DNA from: Apoderus coryli | Taxonomy: Eukaryota; Arthropoda; Insecta; Coleoptera; Attelabidae | NCBI GenBank assembly: GCA_911728435.2 | Contig: OU452198.1 | Location: 43,429,902 to 43,493,901, forward strand | Direction: 5' to 3' | Length of the DNA: 64,000 nt | Shown: positions 11,401 to 21,576 of the stretch, piece after piece | How positions within the stretch are numbered: position 1 is the first letter of the stretch | Layout: each line of letters begins with the position of its first letter | Program-made: the position numbers and the translations under genes | The notes under the pieces: model-generated | Databases searched by the model: none | Told to the model about the DNA's origin: nothing | What the model saw: the letters and a program-made list of their open reading frames with translations, nothing else

Positions 11401-14400
11401 GATATTGATTGCTAGTAATCGGATCTACTTGATTAATATTGTTTCTGAAACTTCCAGTATTTCCATTTGGTGTTCTCATCGGATTTTCGTTATTGAGAGT
11501 ATGAACAACGTTGGAATCGACATGATTACTTATTGCCTGTTGATTTGTACTGAATTCAGCCATTGTGTTTATATTTTTTGTTCGATGTCCAGCATATTTT
11601 GTTGGTTTATTTTTATCGGTACTAGGGTTGTTAGAAATTTCATATCCAGGATATACCGCAGATCTCTTTACATCACGTATCAATCTTCTTTTCTTCGCAT
11701 AATTTCTGAAAAAGGGGAGAGACTTACGTAAAGATTGAATTTGTCGCAATGTATGCTTATGCTTTTGTGTAGTTTGATTTCTCCCGGGAAGTTGATTTGG
11801 ATTAAAATTGGCATAATAGACATTCTTGCTTCTAGGAACTTCACTATAGAAAGAGTCTCCAACGTTTTGAACAACATTTGGTTTTACATACGAAAGACTT
11901 GTCTCATGCAAGCGATTAGGAAGCTTTGAATTTACATAATTGTTAGACAGATATTGATTGCTAGTAATCGGATCTACTTGATTAATATTGTTTCTGAAAC
12001 TTCCAGTATTTCCATTTGGTATTCTCATCGGATTTTCGTTATTGAAAGTATGAACAACGTTGGAATTGACAGCCTGATTACTTATTGCCTGTTTATTTGT
12101 ACTGAATTCAGCCATTGTGTTTATATTTTTTGTTCGATGCCCAGCATATTTAATTGGTTTAGTTTTATGGGTATTAGGGTTTTTGAAAATTGTATGTCCA
12201 GATCTCTTTACATCACGGTTAAATCTTCTTTTATTCGGATATTTGTTGAAAAGGGGGTCAAACTTATGTGAAGATTGAATTTGTCGAAATTTATTGTTAT
12301 GCTTTTGTGTAATTTGGCCTACAGAATTTCTCCTAGGAAGTTGATATGAATTATAATTGGCATCATAGGCATAATTGCTTTTAGGAACTTTGTTATAGGA
12401 AGAGTATTCGACGTTTTGAACAAGATTTGGTTTTGCATGCGAAAGACTTGTCTCATGCAACCGATCAGGAAGTTTTGAATTGACATAATTGTTAGTCAAA
12501 TATTGATTACTAGTAATCGGATCTACTTGATTAATATTGTTTCTGAAACTTCCACTGTTTTCATTTGGTTTTTTGCGATGAGTATTTTCGTTATTGAAGG
12601 TATGGACATTATTTTCAGCAACGTTGGGATTGGCAGCCTGATTACTTAATGCCTGTTGATTTGTACTGAATTCAGCCATTGTGTTTATATTTTCCGGTAG
12701 CTTTCCAACATGAATTTGCGTATTGGACGTTTCTCTACTATTTTCAACAGTATTAGGTTCTACGTTTTTTGAGTTAGTGTTTACAAGATCAGGATATTTC
12801 GCGGTTACGTGTTTGTTCGTCACGTCTTGATTTATGTTCACTGGGTCCAAATTCTCTATGTTAGGCTTGTTGGAACTTTTATGTCCTGGATACTCACGTC
12901 GGTTAGATTTATTAGTACTTTGCGTATTAGACGGCTTCTCTCTCCTATTAGGTTTTACGTTTTTTGAGTTAGTGTTAACAAGATCAGGATATTTGGCGGT
13001 TACGTCTTTGTTCGTCGCGTCTTGATTTGTATACACTGGATCCCAATTATTACCTGGTCGAGTCGTGGAATTGCCTTTTCCTTGAGTGTGTTTTTGTTTC
13101 TTAACCTCAGCTTCTAAAATGGTTATAACTTTTTTTGGATCTAGTTTTTCAAAATCTTTTATATTTAACCGTTTGAATATTTCTGGATTAAATACTGTTT
13201 GCATATCTTTGTCACCTTCAGGGATTTGATGGGGTATTTTACGCGAAGGACCCTGTTTCGGGTCGTTAAATATATTTATGTCACTGGGAGTTAGTTCATA
13301 ATTATTATTAGAATGTAATGGGCTATAACCAGCAAGTTGATAACTACCAAATGATTCCGAGATTGATGGTATTGGTTTAGGTGTAAATTGAGCGTTGATT
13401 ATTAGGCTCTGTATATATTGATATTGAGTTGGAGTTAAACGGAGCACACTTTGGACTTGTTCCCATATTTCTGGATGATTTTTTAAGTAAATCATCATTT
13501 CGTTGAAAATTGGATATGATTCAAGAACGCGACAACCTGTAAATAAATAAAATAAAAAATCAACAGTCATATTTAAAAAACCAAGTTGATGATGGTTTTT
13601 CAAAAACGAAACGTTGCAGTAAAAATTTGTAAGCACTATCTTAGTCTCCTCAAAAAGTAACAATGAGAAAGTGCTTTTCATTTTTTTATATCTGTAAAAA
13701 TAATATCAGAAATAAATAAAAACTAAAATAACAAAAAAATTTTTTTTAAGAATTCTCGAAAACTGCTAAAGCTAGTTTACTTCTGAAATCCCAATTTTAA
13801 ATGGTACAACTTACGCCTACCGTATCCAAAAATCCAATGCTATCCCATTCTTATCTTGGACACAGTGTATATCAACTTTAAAACATTCAACACATTAAAA
13901 AAGTAAGTTAGAGAAATTTAAATTTTATTTTACAACAAAAATATTATTTATTAGGTGTTGCTGTTTTTGAAAAGAAAGAAATTTTGATTTTACTTGATAG
14001 AAGCCAAGTACGTCTCACTGACTTGTGAATCAAGAACTATAAACTTTATTCGTCAAAATATTAAGGAAGGAAAACTAAGTAACCTAACTACCTGTCGATT
14101 TGAGTTTTTGAAATGAATACTTCTTTGGCCGCATGAGAGTGATTTTTCAAGGTCGCGTTACGACACGATTTATAAAATTTTCATCCCGCAAAAGAGATGA
14201 AGCATATAACAAATATGAGTGAGAGAGAGAGACTATATCCTATACCATACACTATTATGTATATAGCGGCTTAACGTTGCCTATCCTTCGGTCAGAGAAC
14301 AACTAAAGGAGAGAATATAAAGTCTGGTGGGCGCGGCTAGTTTGCGCACCTCATTCGCGCAGAGGGATTCGATGACGTACTGAGTTTAGACAGAGGCGCC

Positions 14401-17400
14401 ACACGCAATTTAGTCTAGTTTAGCGTTGCGAGCGAACGGATATTCAATGGCAGCGTTAATCCGAGATTTTTGATTGCAAGTGAGATATTGTGTGATTGCG
14501 AAATTTACATTCTTATCGTTTTTCCGTTAACATGAATAAACCTAAGTGTGGCGTAGTGTGTTCAGCGAAAGACTCTGCGAATAAGAGTTATAATCGTAAC
14601 TTATTGTTTTTCACGTTTCCAAAAGATCAAGCAAGGTAAGTTTTATTTCGATTAACTTATTGTATTGTATTTTTATAGTTATGTGGTATATTGTCTTATT
14701 TTTGAAATGGAATTCCTCCTGTAATCTTATATTATGCGTAGTTGTATTTTATGGTATACCTAAAGTATTCCATGCATTCAATCCACATTGTAAGCATCTC
14801 AAACACCTTAAGTACCGACCTGCACGATTATTTCATCAAAATTTAAATGCGAACTTGTTTTATACTCTTTCAACATGGCGGCCACAGGCTGAATGAGATC
14901 AAAGGCGGCAAGACAGAGATTATATTCTCTCCCTTAGTTGTTCTCTGCTTCGGTTGTCCCTTTCGTACCGTCATTCGTATTCCCTTCATCTCTCATGAAA
15001 AATAAGTATTCACTTCTATCACGTGTACTGTGCTGCACGCGTATCCCATTAAACACACATACGTTTATTTAACGTTTATCATTACAAAACACCTTTCCAG
15101 AAAAAGGTACATTAGATACGTACATTTGACTTTGATATGTCGCACTTTTTCACGTTACAGAACACGAATAACGAAACGTTAGTTAAATGCTTTAAAAAAA
15201 ACGTGTATTGAACGTATTTATGTATATATATTCAACTGTGAAATCAAACGTTATTTATACGATTCTAAAATACGTTAATAATACGATTACACAAACGTTA
15301 ATTATTAGCTTTAAAAAAACGTTTGTGTAATCGTATTAATTACGCATTTTAGAAACATTTAAATAACGTTTGATTTCACGTTATTTAAAGTTGCTTTTAT
15401 ATATTTTATAACGTGAAATATACGTTGATAAAATGTATGGAATAAATCATTAAAACTACCAGATCTCCATTGTTGAGTTGATACAAAAGTTTGATGAAAA
15501 AATAATGCCCTTTTTGTTAAATAGTTAAACCAAAAAATATAAACATTTGGGTGTTTTTTAATATTAAATATTGTGGTCAAATATAACTTACAAAATTATA
15601 CGATACAATAATGCACGTTTCGGCGAACTATGCCGCTTTCTGTCGCCGAAACTTACGTTGTATCGAATAATTTTTGTAATTTCTTTTTGACAATATTTTA
15701 TATAAAAATATTGAATAACACAAACAAAAAACAAACGGATTTTTGCATATTTACAACCAACAATACCGGTTTATTATAAATTACATAAAGAACGTTTTAC
15801 AAACGTTTTTAATTTTGACAATGTTTGACACGCGTTTAAAAAACACCTAAAACAAACGTTTTTATTTTATGGTTTATTTATAATACATATACAACGTTAA
15901 TTAAACATAATTAATGCACGTAGTTGTATTTAGATAATAAAAACACATGTATATAACGTTTAAACTGAACGGTGTAAAATTAAACTTAAAATAAACCGTC
16001 ACTTTTTTAACGTAAGACCAATTATCAACTACTGACACGTTGAATCAACGTTTAATTTACATATATGTGTTTACTGGGATTTTTTTTTAGTATTGCAGTC
16101 TTTAGTTTTCTTTTTGAAAATGCGCCTTCTAGTCGTAGTTATTGAAAGTTAAAAACTATTTTCATCTATTTCTCATGGCTACTTTTGCTTATATTTTTTT
16201 TTTCGAAAGCTATACGACTAATAGCCTTAGTGAACTACCACACCTACCTGCGTATCCATGCCGGAGAATAAACGGTATGATTAACCGTATGTAGTCTTTG
16301 ATAAGAAACGATAGTTCTGACTGTCCATAGTTGCAACATAGTGATGGTTGTTGCATTAACATTGATTTTGGTGAGGGTTGGCCATTAATTATTAGACCAT
16401 TTGGTTGACCATTGTTATACAATGGTTGGCCGCCTATTTCTACTGGTTGTTGTGGGCGTTGAGGATGATTAAAGTCTGGTTCATATTGAGGCACTATTTC
16501 ATTTGAATTATCCGTGTAGGTGGAAATGACCTTAATGGGACCTGGTAATTGTAAAAAAAATTCAAATTGAAAGCAATACGTCGGTTACATTTTACGTATT
16601 TGCAAATTCGGGGAAGAAAACATAATATTCGACTCTTTGGTCATTCAATAACTCCGTAGGATAGACAAGTAAGAAAAAAACAAAATTTTGACAAAACTCT
16701 TTTCGATACCACTTTTCTAGTAGGATTTCTCTTTCTCGTCAAAATAGGCCTCAGTTTCAGCGATTACTTCATCATTGGATTTAAATTTCTTTCCAGCAAG
16801 CATTCCCTGGAGATCTGAAAAAGTCGCTGAGGGCTAACTCAATAGTCAATATTTCGGAACTATACATTTTTGAACCCTTTGTTAAACGTCTTCCTTACGC
16901 TCAAAGTTTTCCAAAAATTAATCAGCACCTAGGAATATCCTGAGGTATTTTGTACCAAATTTGTTAAAAATCTGTGAGTTTTGAGCTATCGTAGATACAC
17001 ATTTTTCTAACCCTCTTTTAGACTTTTCACGGACGCCTATGGTACAGCAATTTTTTTGTCGGGTATAAAAAATTCAACACCAATTCAACTACTAATTCTA
17101 ATATATCATTTTTACAGTCTAATTTTGTTGACCCTTTTTCTACTATTTATGAACGCCTATGTAGGAGAGAGTGGGCGACGTTGAGACATTTTTCAGTTTT
17201 TGTCACTGAGTAATACTCACATATTAAAAAAAGAAAAAGTAACAATCGCTTGTTATTCATCACTCTATTGCAAACATATTTTGTAATATTTAGTGGCAAT
17301 ACCTCCAATCACAAAGCGATAATTTTAAAATTAAAGAAACATGTTTTTGTCCCATAGTAGCCCTCTTTATGGGCCACTATGAGGCATGAAATGAAAGATC

Positions 17401-20400
17401 TAAAATTCAATCAAAAAATATTGGATATTTATTAATAACTGCAACAACAAAAAATATGGGTATAAACCAAAAAAAAAATCTTTTTTAACGTAAAAATAAT
17501 GTGTATTCTGTAACCTAGAATTAACCTTAACACTAGTTATCGATATTATCAAACTTGATACCAAAACTAATAAAAGCTTGCTGCCGTTTCCTTCTTCGTG
17601 ATTTTACACATGGCGGTAGAAGATACCGAATATCAGATGCTTACAAAGGCCGTATCTGCAAGCAGGGGCGTAGGGATGCCGTTACGGGCCTGTGTTCCAA
17701 GGAATTTCCCACCGCCTCACCGCCACACACATTGAAAAACAAAGTACCAATATTTATACGTTTATTAAGAAATCAAGCAAAATTTAAAATATGCCAAGTT
17801 TGAATAACTTTTCGTTAGCTGTTTTTCAATAATTTTATTGCTGTTTACTAAAGACCAGTTTTGTCCCAAAATTTTCAAACTCGAATTTCGAATTTTTTAT
17901 TTTAGAAAAAAACTAACATTAAAATCATTATCTTTTTTTTTTTGAAAAACTTTGGCCACATAAAATACAGATTTTTTATCATGAAATTCGCTCAAAACAT
18001 ATGCGTTAATATTATTGTCTTCGCCTAGAGCAAAATCTGTGAATGACTCACAGTCTGATGACTCAGACACAAATGAAGTGCCTTCGCTGCCCGATGACGA
18101 CATATTTGCTGTTCTTTTTGAATTTAATTCAACTCTTCTTTTTGTTCCTTGCGAGCGTTCCAAAGATTCCTTCCTCTTCTTACTTTTCTGGTGTGTCCGT
18201 TATAATTTTGCTTCGACCTGTATTTCTTCTTGTTTGAATATTCCGTTTCTTGGCCTTTGGAAATCCAAAAAGTTCTTCGAGTGACTGAATCTGAAAGTGG
18301 CCCACACCATGTGTCTCAAGAAAGCCCAAAAGCATACCGATCAGTTTTATGAAATTTTCTAAATAAAATCTTATAAGAAATGCATTAATTTGCACAAAAT
18401 TAATAAGTTAATTACTTGTTCCAAAGAAATGATATAAATATGGCACAATGTCACTTGAAAAATGTAAGTATATAAACTTACCTGTACACTACACTAAATT
18501 AGTAACATACATAAGTAATACCAACTTTTTGAATGATGCACGCGGTGAAGAAAACCTACGCCTTTGGCGTCAAACTTAAATATGGCGGCGTTTGTCTCAT
18601 GGTGAACTTGTTTCAAGTTCGCCCACTCTCCCCTACACAAGTTTATGCCGCATTTTGTAGGTTATCTTATTTATTTTTTGAATTTTGACCTTTTTTTTAA
18701 CGTCTTGGCTACGTTCACTAATTTCTTAAAGTTAATCAAACACGTATTTCCGGTGAATTTAAAAAAAACTAATAGCTAATACATATACATATACATAATA
18801 AGTAATATATTTAGATAGTGATGATAGATACGAAAAGACGAAACCGGGTTGCATTCTTTTCAAGTATAATTACAGCGACCTTGAATTTCGTGTTTTAAGA
18901 GTTTTTGCCAAAGGAAGGCCGGCTGAAATTCCAAAAGATATTTTACCATTATATAAATCACTTTTAGTAATCCCCGAAAAGAAAAAAAAAGTATCCTTAA
19001 ACTATGCTGAACGAACATTTTTCCATCGGAATATCACGCTTGGTATAAATCCATCCCAGCGGTTAAGAAAAAAAAACTGTCACTATACCCGTACCAATTA
19101 ATTTAAAATGTAATTCAGAAATAATAATCTACTCGTAATATGCGAAAAAAGCGTAAGAAGAAAAAAATTATTTATCACACGCACAATTATGTAAAAATAA
19201 TTATGTAAAAATAATTGTGTAGCTATGAAACAGAGTTTATTTTATTTTCAAGAGTTTTTTTTTTATATTACTTTGTCTGACAAAAATTTAATATGAGTTT
19301 ATATAACAGAAATTTTCACAAATGGTGAGTAACTTTTAAAATCCTTAAGATTTTATATATTTAAGATATACGTTTGGTTGTAGATTACTTTAAAAGAAAA
19401 AAAATTTCTGTAATTCAATATTAACTAAATACCACTGAAGATGAGAACGACTATTCTCGAAACATGTGTGGTTATGTAGAATGATTGATTTCAAAATATA
19501 CAAAATTCGTTTGTGGAGTAGACATTATTCATTTACCCTTTACAAAAAGGAACTCCTCGTAAGAAAATGGACTATTTCAATAATTATTTTGGCCTTTTAT
19601 TTATGACCAACTTAATTTTGAATTTTTTGTCTTACATTAAAAAATGCCCAAGTGCCACATTTTTTCAAAAACTGTTGTGAAAACTTATATTTTAGAAGGT
19701 GTATGAACTATCTCATACATTTATATTCAAAAATTCATATACATGCCAAAATTTCTTGATTTTACAAAGAGCTTTAAATAAATAAATTAAAACACAATTT
19801 AAAAGGATGTGTTTGGCGACATCTAGTTTTATCGTTGGTAGTACGCCGAGTGAACAACAGTTCCTATATCGGAAGCCTGGGAGGTCTCTGACCCCATAAA
19901 GCAACTACCAACACATAGACGCGCCGATACTCCCTTAAGCGGGATCGCATATATTTGAAAAATAATCAAGTTATGTTGGTAGTTGCTTTATGGGGTCAGA
20001 GACCTCCCAGGCAGCCGATATAGGAACTGTTGTTCACTCGGCGTACTACCAACGATAAAACTAGATGTCGCCAAACACATCCTTTTAAATCTCTGTACCG
20101 TGTGGGGTATATACCACATTATTTACGAGAGTTTGGCTGTCAACTACTGACCGATCACCACTGATGAGTCGTGGATCGACGAAACGGCCGTCTGGTGAAA
20201 GTATAGTGGTTGACAGACAAACTCTCGGATTTTAAGTCTTGTTTTGTTAAACAAGCCCATTTCAAATTTAAAACACAATTTCCTAAGAACTTAGTTCTTG
20301 AAATAAAAGTCGACTTTCACGAAACAAATTTGATATATCTCTCTAAACTTCTTACATTAACCAAACATGTTTCGGAACACCAGGCTCATAATCAGTGGTT

Positions 20401-21032
20401 AGAAAATTACAAAAGCTATTTCGTAATTATTAAAATTTTTATAAATCATTAAAAAGATTTTTTTGTATATTGCAAAATGTTTCCTTTTAATGATTTACAA
20501 AAACAAAAAGGTATAATAAGGCTCAAGTAATGAGTAATCAAGTTTTTTGACATAAGTTTTAAGGATTTAAAAAAAATAACAGAATATTAAGAATATTATG
20601 TGATTTATTTTAACACAAAACATTAAAAAAACTTTTTTTTCGCGTACAAGTGAAGAATTTTCCTAACACAACATAAAAATTATAAAATAATGACCAAATA
20701 GCTTTTGTAATTTTCTAACCACTGATGTTTGGTTGATGTAAGAATTTTAGAGAGATCTATTAAATTTGTTTCAGGGATGTTGACTTTCATTTCAAGAACA
20801 TACCATTCTACGCAACTTCAATATGAACTATTTCTTTCAAATATTACATATTTTATGATATGAATCGGGAAAGTAATATAAGGGAATGTAAATTTGTAAA
20901 AGTAAAACAAGAAACAATAATCTTACTTGGCTTGAGGAACGAACTAAACAATGTTCCAAGAAATGATTGAGAATCACATACAACTATTAGTAACAATAAC
21001 ACAATAAAAGTTCCAAAATATTTGCGAAACAT
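8402..21032 (-). CDS. Large secreted Asn-rich repetitive protein with dibasic sites
   Basis: Three exons join in phase 1: 21032-20927, 16541-16248 and 13536-8406. They give about 1844 aa if the TAA at 8402-8404 is used. Exon 1 encodes a clear signal peptide (MFRKYFGTFIVLLLLIVVCD, cut likely near DSQS). Exon 2 is Pro/Gln/Gly/Asn-rich (PQRPQQPVEIGGQPLYNNGQ). Exon 3 has a helical start (VLESYPIFNEMMIYLKNHPE), then about five Asn-rich repeats, then a tail with RSKRQAFYDYDYYF, RPERSV and LQKRSV. Each repeat carries basic clusters (KKRRLIRDVKRS) that look like proprotein-convertase sites. A donor-like AG|GTAAAT overlaps the stop, so a further exon is possible; an AATAAA-type signal lies near 8205. 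Secretion is a confident inference; the function is unknown, with cuticle, eggshell, silk-like or processed precursor roles all open. Confidence 0.8.
9900..12700 (-). repeat. In-frame tandem repeats (about 549 bp / 183 aa) inside the Asn-rich gene
   Basis: The anchor (K)NINTMAEFSTN(Q/K)QAISN recurs near 12680, 12120, 11570, 11025, 10470 and 10080, with steps of about 560, 549, 549, 552 and 395 bp. Order within each unit is: NINTMAEF..., VVHT(L/F)NNENPMR, NGNTGSFRNNINQVDPITSN, QYLTNNYVNSKLP(N/D)RLH, PNVVQNVGDSFYSEVPRS, a LRQIQSLRKSLPFF block, the basic KKRRLIRDVKRS, and VYPGYEISNNP. The two central units are nearly identical at DNA level, indicating recent duplication or gene conversion. The last unit is shortened. 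Confidence 0.9.
13573..13874 (-). mobile_element. Solo right arm of a foldback element next to exon 3
   Basis: This block matches the right arm of the foldback element at 56698-58932, including its outer end TGCTATCCCATTCTTATCTT and the segment TCGAAAACTGCTAAAGCTAG. It lies in the intron just before the 5' end of the long exon of the Asn-rich gene and stops about 35 bp from the splice acceptor. Confidence 0.75.
14113..15017 (+). mobile_element. Inverted-repeat element carrying a THAP first exon
   Basis: Outer arms (14113-14139 and about 14990-15017) share GAATACTT...CATGAGAG in inverted orientation. Inner arms (14287-14327 and 14913-14953) share CAGAGAACAACTAA and GGAGAGAATATAA. Between them lies one THAP-type first exon (14532-14635) and no downstream exons. 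THAP domains occur in P-element-type transposases, so an internally deleted element of that kind is a reasonable guess, but the termini do not prove it. Confidence 0.5.
14532..14635 (+). pseudogene. THAP-domain first exon
   Basis: The ATG at 14532 opens MNKPKCGVVCSAKD, then FFTFPKDQA, ending at a GTAAGT donor (14636). The C-x3-C spacing followed by F-x-FPKD fits the first half of a THAP zinc finger. No second exon with the CxxH half was found before 16 kb, so this is a fragment. Its 5' flank shares CGCAGAGGGATT (14361) with the flank of the 6832 THAP gene (6681). Confidence 0.6.
15045..16078. mobile_element. 1.03-kb inverted-terminal-repeat element rich in ACGTT
   Basis: The left end CCCATTAAACACACATA and the inverted right end CCCAGTAAACACATATA match closely, flanked by AT on both sides. 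The inside is full of AACGTT/ACGTT words and holds a large hairpin, 15238-15308 against 15309-15381 (arms about 70 bp). A second hairpin, GTTTCGGCGA...TCGCCGAAAC, lies at about 15617-15650. No transposase is visible, so it is non-autonomous. It lies in the 16247-13537 intron of the Asn-rich gene. Superfamily not assigned. Confidence 0.8.
16248..16541 (-). other. Exon 2 of the Asn-rich secreted gene
   Basis: Acceptor ATTACCAG precedes 16541 and donor GTAGGTG follows 16248. The exon is 294 nt, phase 1-1, and contains 97 full codons. It is Pro/Gln/Gly/Asn-rich at first (NGQPNGLIINGQPSP), with a CC pair and a hydrophobic end (LIKDYIRLIIPFILRHGYAG). The split Gly codon joins exactly to the first two bases of the long exon at 13536. 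Confidence 0.75.
16850..18760. repeat. Satellite-like repeat family, split by a pogo-like insertion
   Basis: The flanks (16850-17163 and 18634-about 18760) belong to the same family as the array at 30290-31790. Shared words are CTACTATTTATGAACGCCTA, CTTACGCTCAA and GTACCAAATTTGTTAAAA. The array text 'cgcctatgta...tttatgctgcattttttagg' is interrupted exactly between 'cctatgta' and 'tacacaagtttatgccgc', where the element at 17164-18633 sits. Confidence 0.75.
17164..18633 (-). mobile_element. pogo/Tigger-like transposon remnant with TA target duplication
   Basis: Ends are GGAGAGAGTGGGCGACG on the left and, inverted, GGGGAGAGTGGGCGAAC on the right, both bordered by TA. On the minus strand (about 18395-17897) lies the C-terminus of a pogo/jerky-type transposase. 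It has LEELFGFPKAKKRNI, a GRSKIITDTPEK basic block, a Ser/acidic linker, and YVLSEFHDKKSVFYVAKVFQ like the small C-terminal domain of these proteins. The CENP-B DNA-binding and DDE domains are absent, so it is internally deleted. The TA duplication, the TIRs and the transposase tail agree. A related partial copy lies inverted at 26690-27428. Confidence 0.75.
18894..19090 (+). pseudogene. Transposon-derived coding fossil, family not named
   Basis: Reading plus gives FAKGRPAEIPKDILPLYKSL then VIPEKKKKVSLNYAE; after one frame slip SEYHAWYKSIPAV follows. A motif of this shape (GRP..P..L..LY, then KK.DL, then 'P..YH.FY..L') recurs in insect transposon proteins I have seen, but I cannot name the superfamily. 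It has no start, no end and at least one frameshift. Confidence 0.45.
19431..19473 (+). ncRNA. Hammerhead-like motif (decayed)
   Basis: ACCA, CTGAAGA, a stem II GAGAA...TTCTC, GAAA, then ACATGT and TGG. The nucleotide before the 3' stem I strand is G, which breaks the UH rule, so cleavage is unlikely. Confidence 0.45.
19797..20090. repeat. 116-bp near-perfect inverted repeat beside the hammerhead
   Basis: Arms 19797-19912 and about 19974-20090 are nearly identical in inverted orientation (ends AAAAGGATGTGTTTGG), with a spacer of about 61 bp containing CCTTAAGCGGGAT. The same words recur, diverged, at 59080-59190. The repeat lies in intron 1 of the Asn-rich gene and leads straight into the ribozyme at 20127-20226, so the two probably form one element end. 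Confidence 0.85.
20127..20226 (+). ncRNA. Type I hammerhead ribozyme
   Basis: All invariant parts are present in order. Outer stem I (22 nt each side) is 20127-20148 with 20205-20226, with two mismatch or wobble positions. A 6x6 internal loop follows (20149-20154, 20199-20204). Inner stem I is TCACCA (20155-20160) with TGGTGA (20193-20198). The core CTGATGA is at 20161-20167. Stem II is GTCG/CGAC around TGGAT (20168-20180). GAAA is at 20181-20184. Stem III is formed by the palindrome ACGGCCGT (20184-20191). The scissile position follows C20192 in GTC. Stem I internal loops that contact loop II are known to raise activity in natural hammerheads. Very short, palindromic stem III is the pattern reported for hammerheads of Penelope-like elements. 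Confidence 0.9.
20280..20830. repeat. Inverted pair of Penelope-type terminal repeats
   Basis: The segment 20280-20430 read on minus, and 20690-20830 on plus, share AGCTTTTGTAATTTTCTAAC, CCACTGAT, TTTGGTT and CTATTAAATTTGTTTC. The minus copy keeps a hammerhead-like core (20358-20402, CTGATTA, GAGCC...GGTGTTCC, GAAA). The plus copy has lost everything between CCACTGATG and TTTGGTT, exactly the ribozyme body. Confidence 0.7.
20927..21032 (-). other. Exon 1 (signal peptide) of the Asn-rich secreted gene
   Basis: The ATG at 21032 opens a basic start, an 11-residue run of hydrophobic residues (FIVLLLLIVVC), then DSQSFLGTLFSSFLKP and a GTAAGA donor after one base of the next codon. The phase matches exon 2 at 16541. 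This is the only signal-peptide-like start found upstream. Confidence 0.75.
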
Positions 21033-21576
21033 ATTAGTATTAAATCACAGCATCTACCCAGTCAATAGCCAGGCACAAATATCCAGAATCTGAACATTGG
21101 CAGATGATAAAATGTATTGTGTTTAATTAAAATCTTAATTAATTTTAGTATTCAATATTCTAATTCTAATTAAAATTGCGACATTTTGAATTTAAACTAA
21201 TTGAATTTGTTATTGTCGGACGGTGATTAATAATTTTATTGTCAGGTAATATTAATGAAATTGAATTTCTCGGTAAATAAAATACTATGACGAAGAAGAA
21301 GAAATGGCCGCTATTCTACGCGGAACGTATCAGAGAATTTTTACCAATTTGAGGACCAGCTTCGACGTATATGTTTGCAGCGCCTCGATGTTGTTATTTT
21401 TAAAACACAAAATAAATATTTCTTTGGTATTACTATTTTTTGGCTGTTTTTAATGAACTTTTTAAATCCACCTAACTTTCTGTCCCACCCGTTATAAATG
21501 CGTTTATTTTTTATATACTTATACATAGGTAACTTATATATACAAAAATAATAATCTAATTAACGTTTCTGACAGC

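Noticed and set aside
9662..12271. Plus-strand frames with repeated ICTEFSHCVYIFCS-type peptides
   Set aside because: They are antisense shadows of the Asn-rich coding repeats; their periodicity follows that array exactly.
13537..13681. First 48 residues of the long minus-strand frame (MKSTFSLLLFEETK...) as the protein's N-terminus
   Set aside because: This part is a transposable-element arm also present at 57470-57560, and a good splice acceptor at 13537-13538 matches the phase of the upstream exon at 16248.
17555..17803. Plus ORF in the pogo-like element as a transposase
   Set aside because: No DNA-binding or DDE motifs, and the inverted copy at 26819-27016 reads differently; the transposase remnant is on the other strand.
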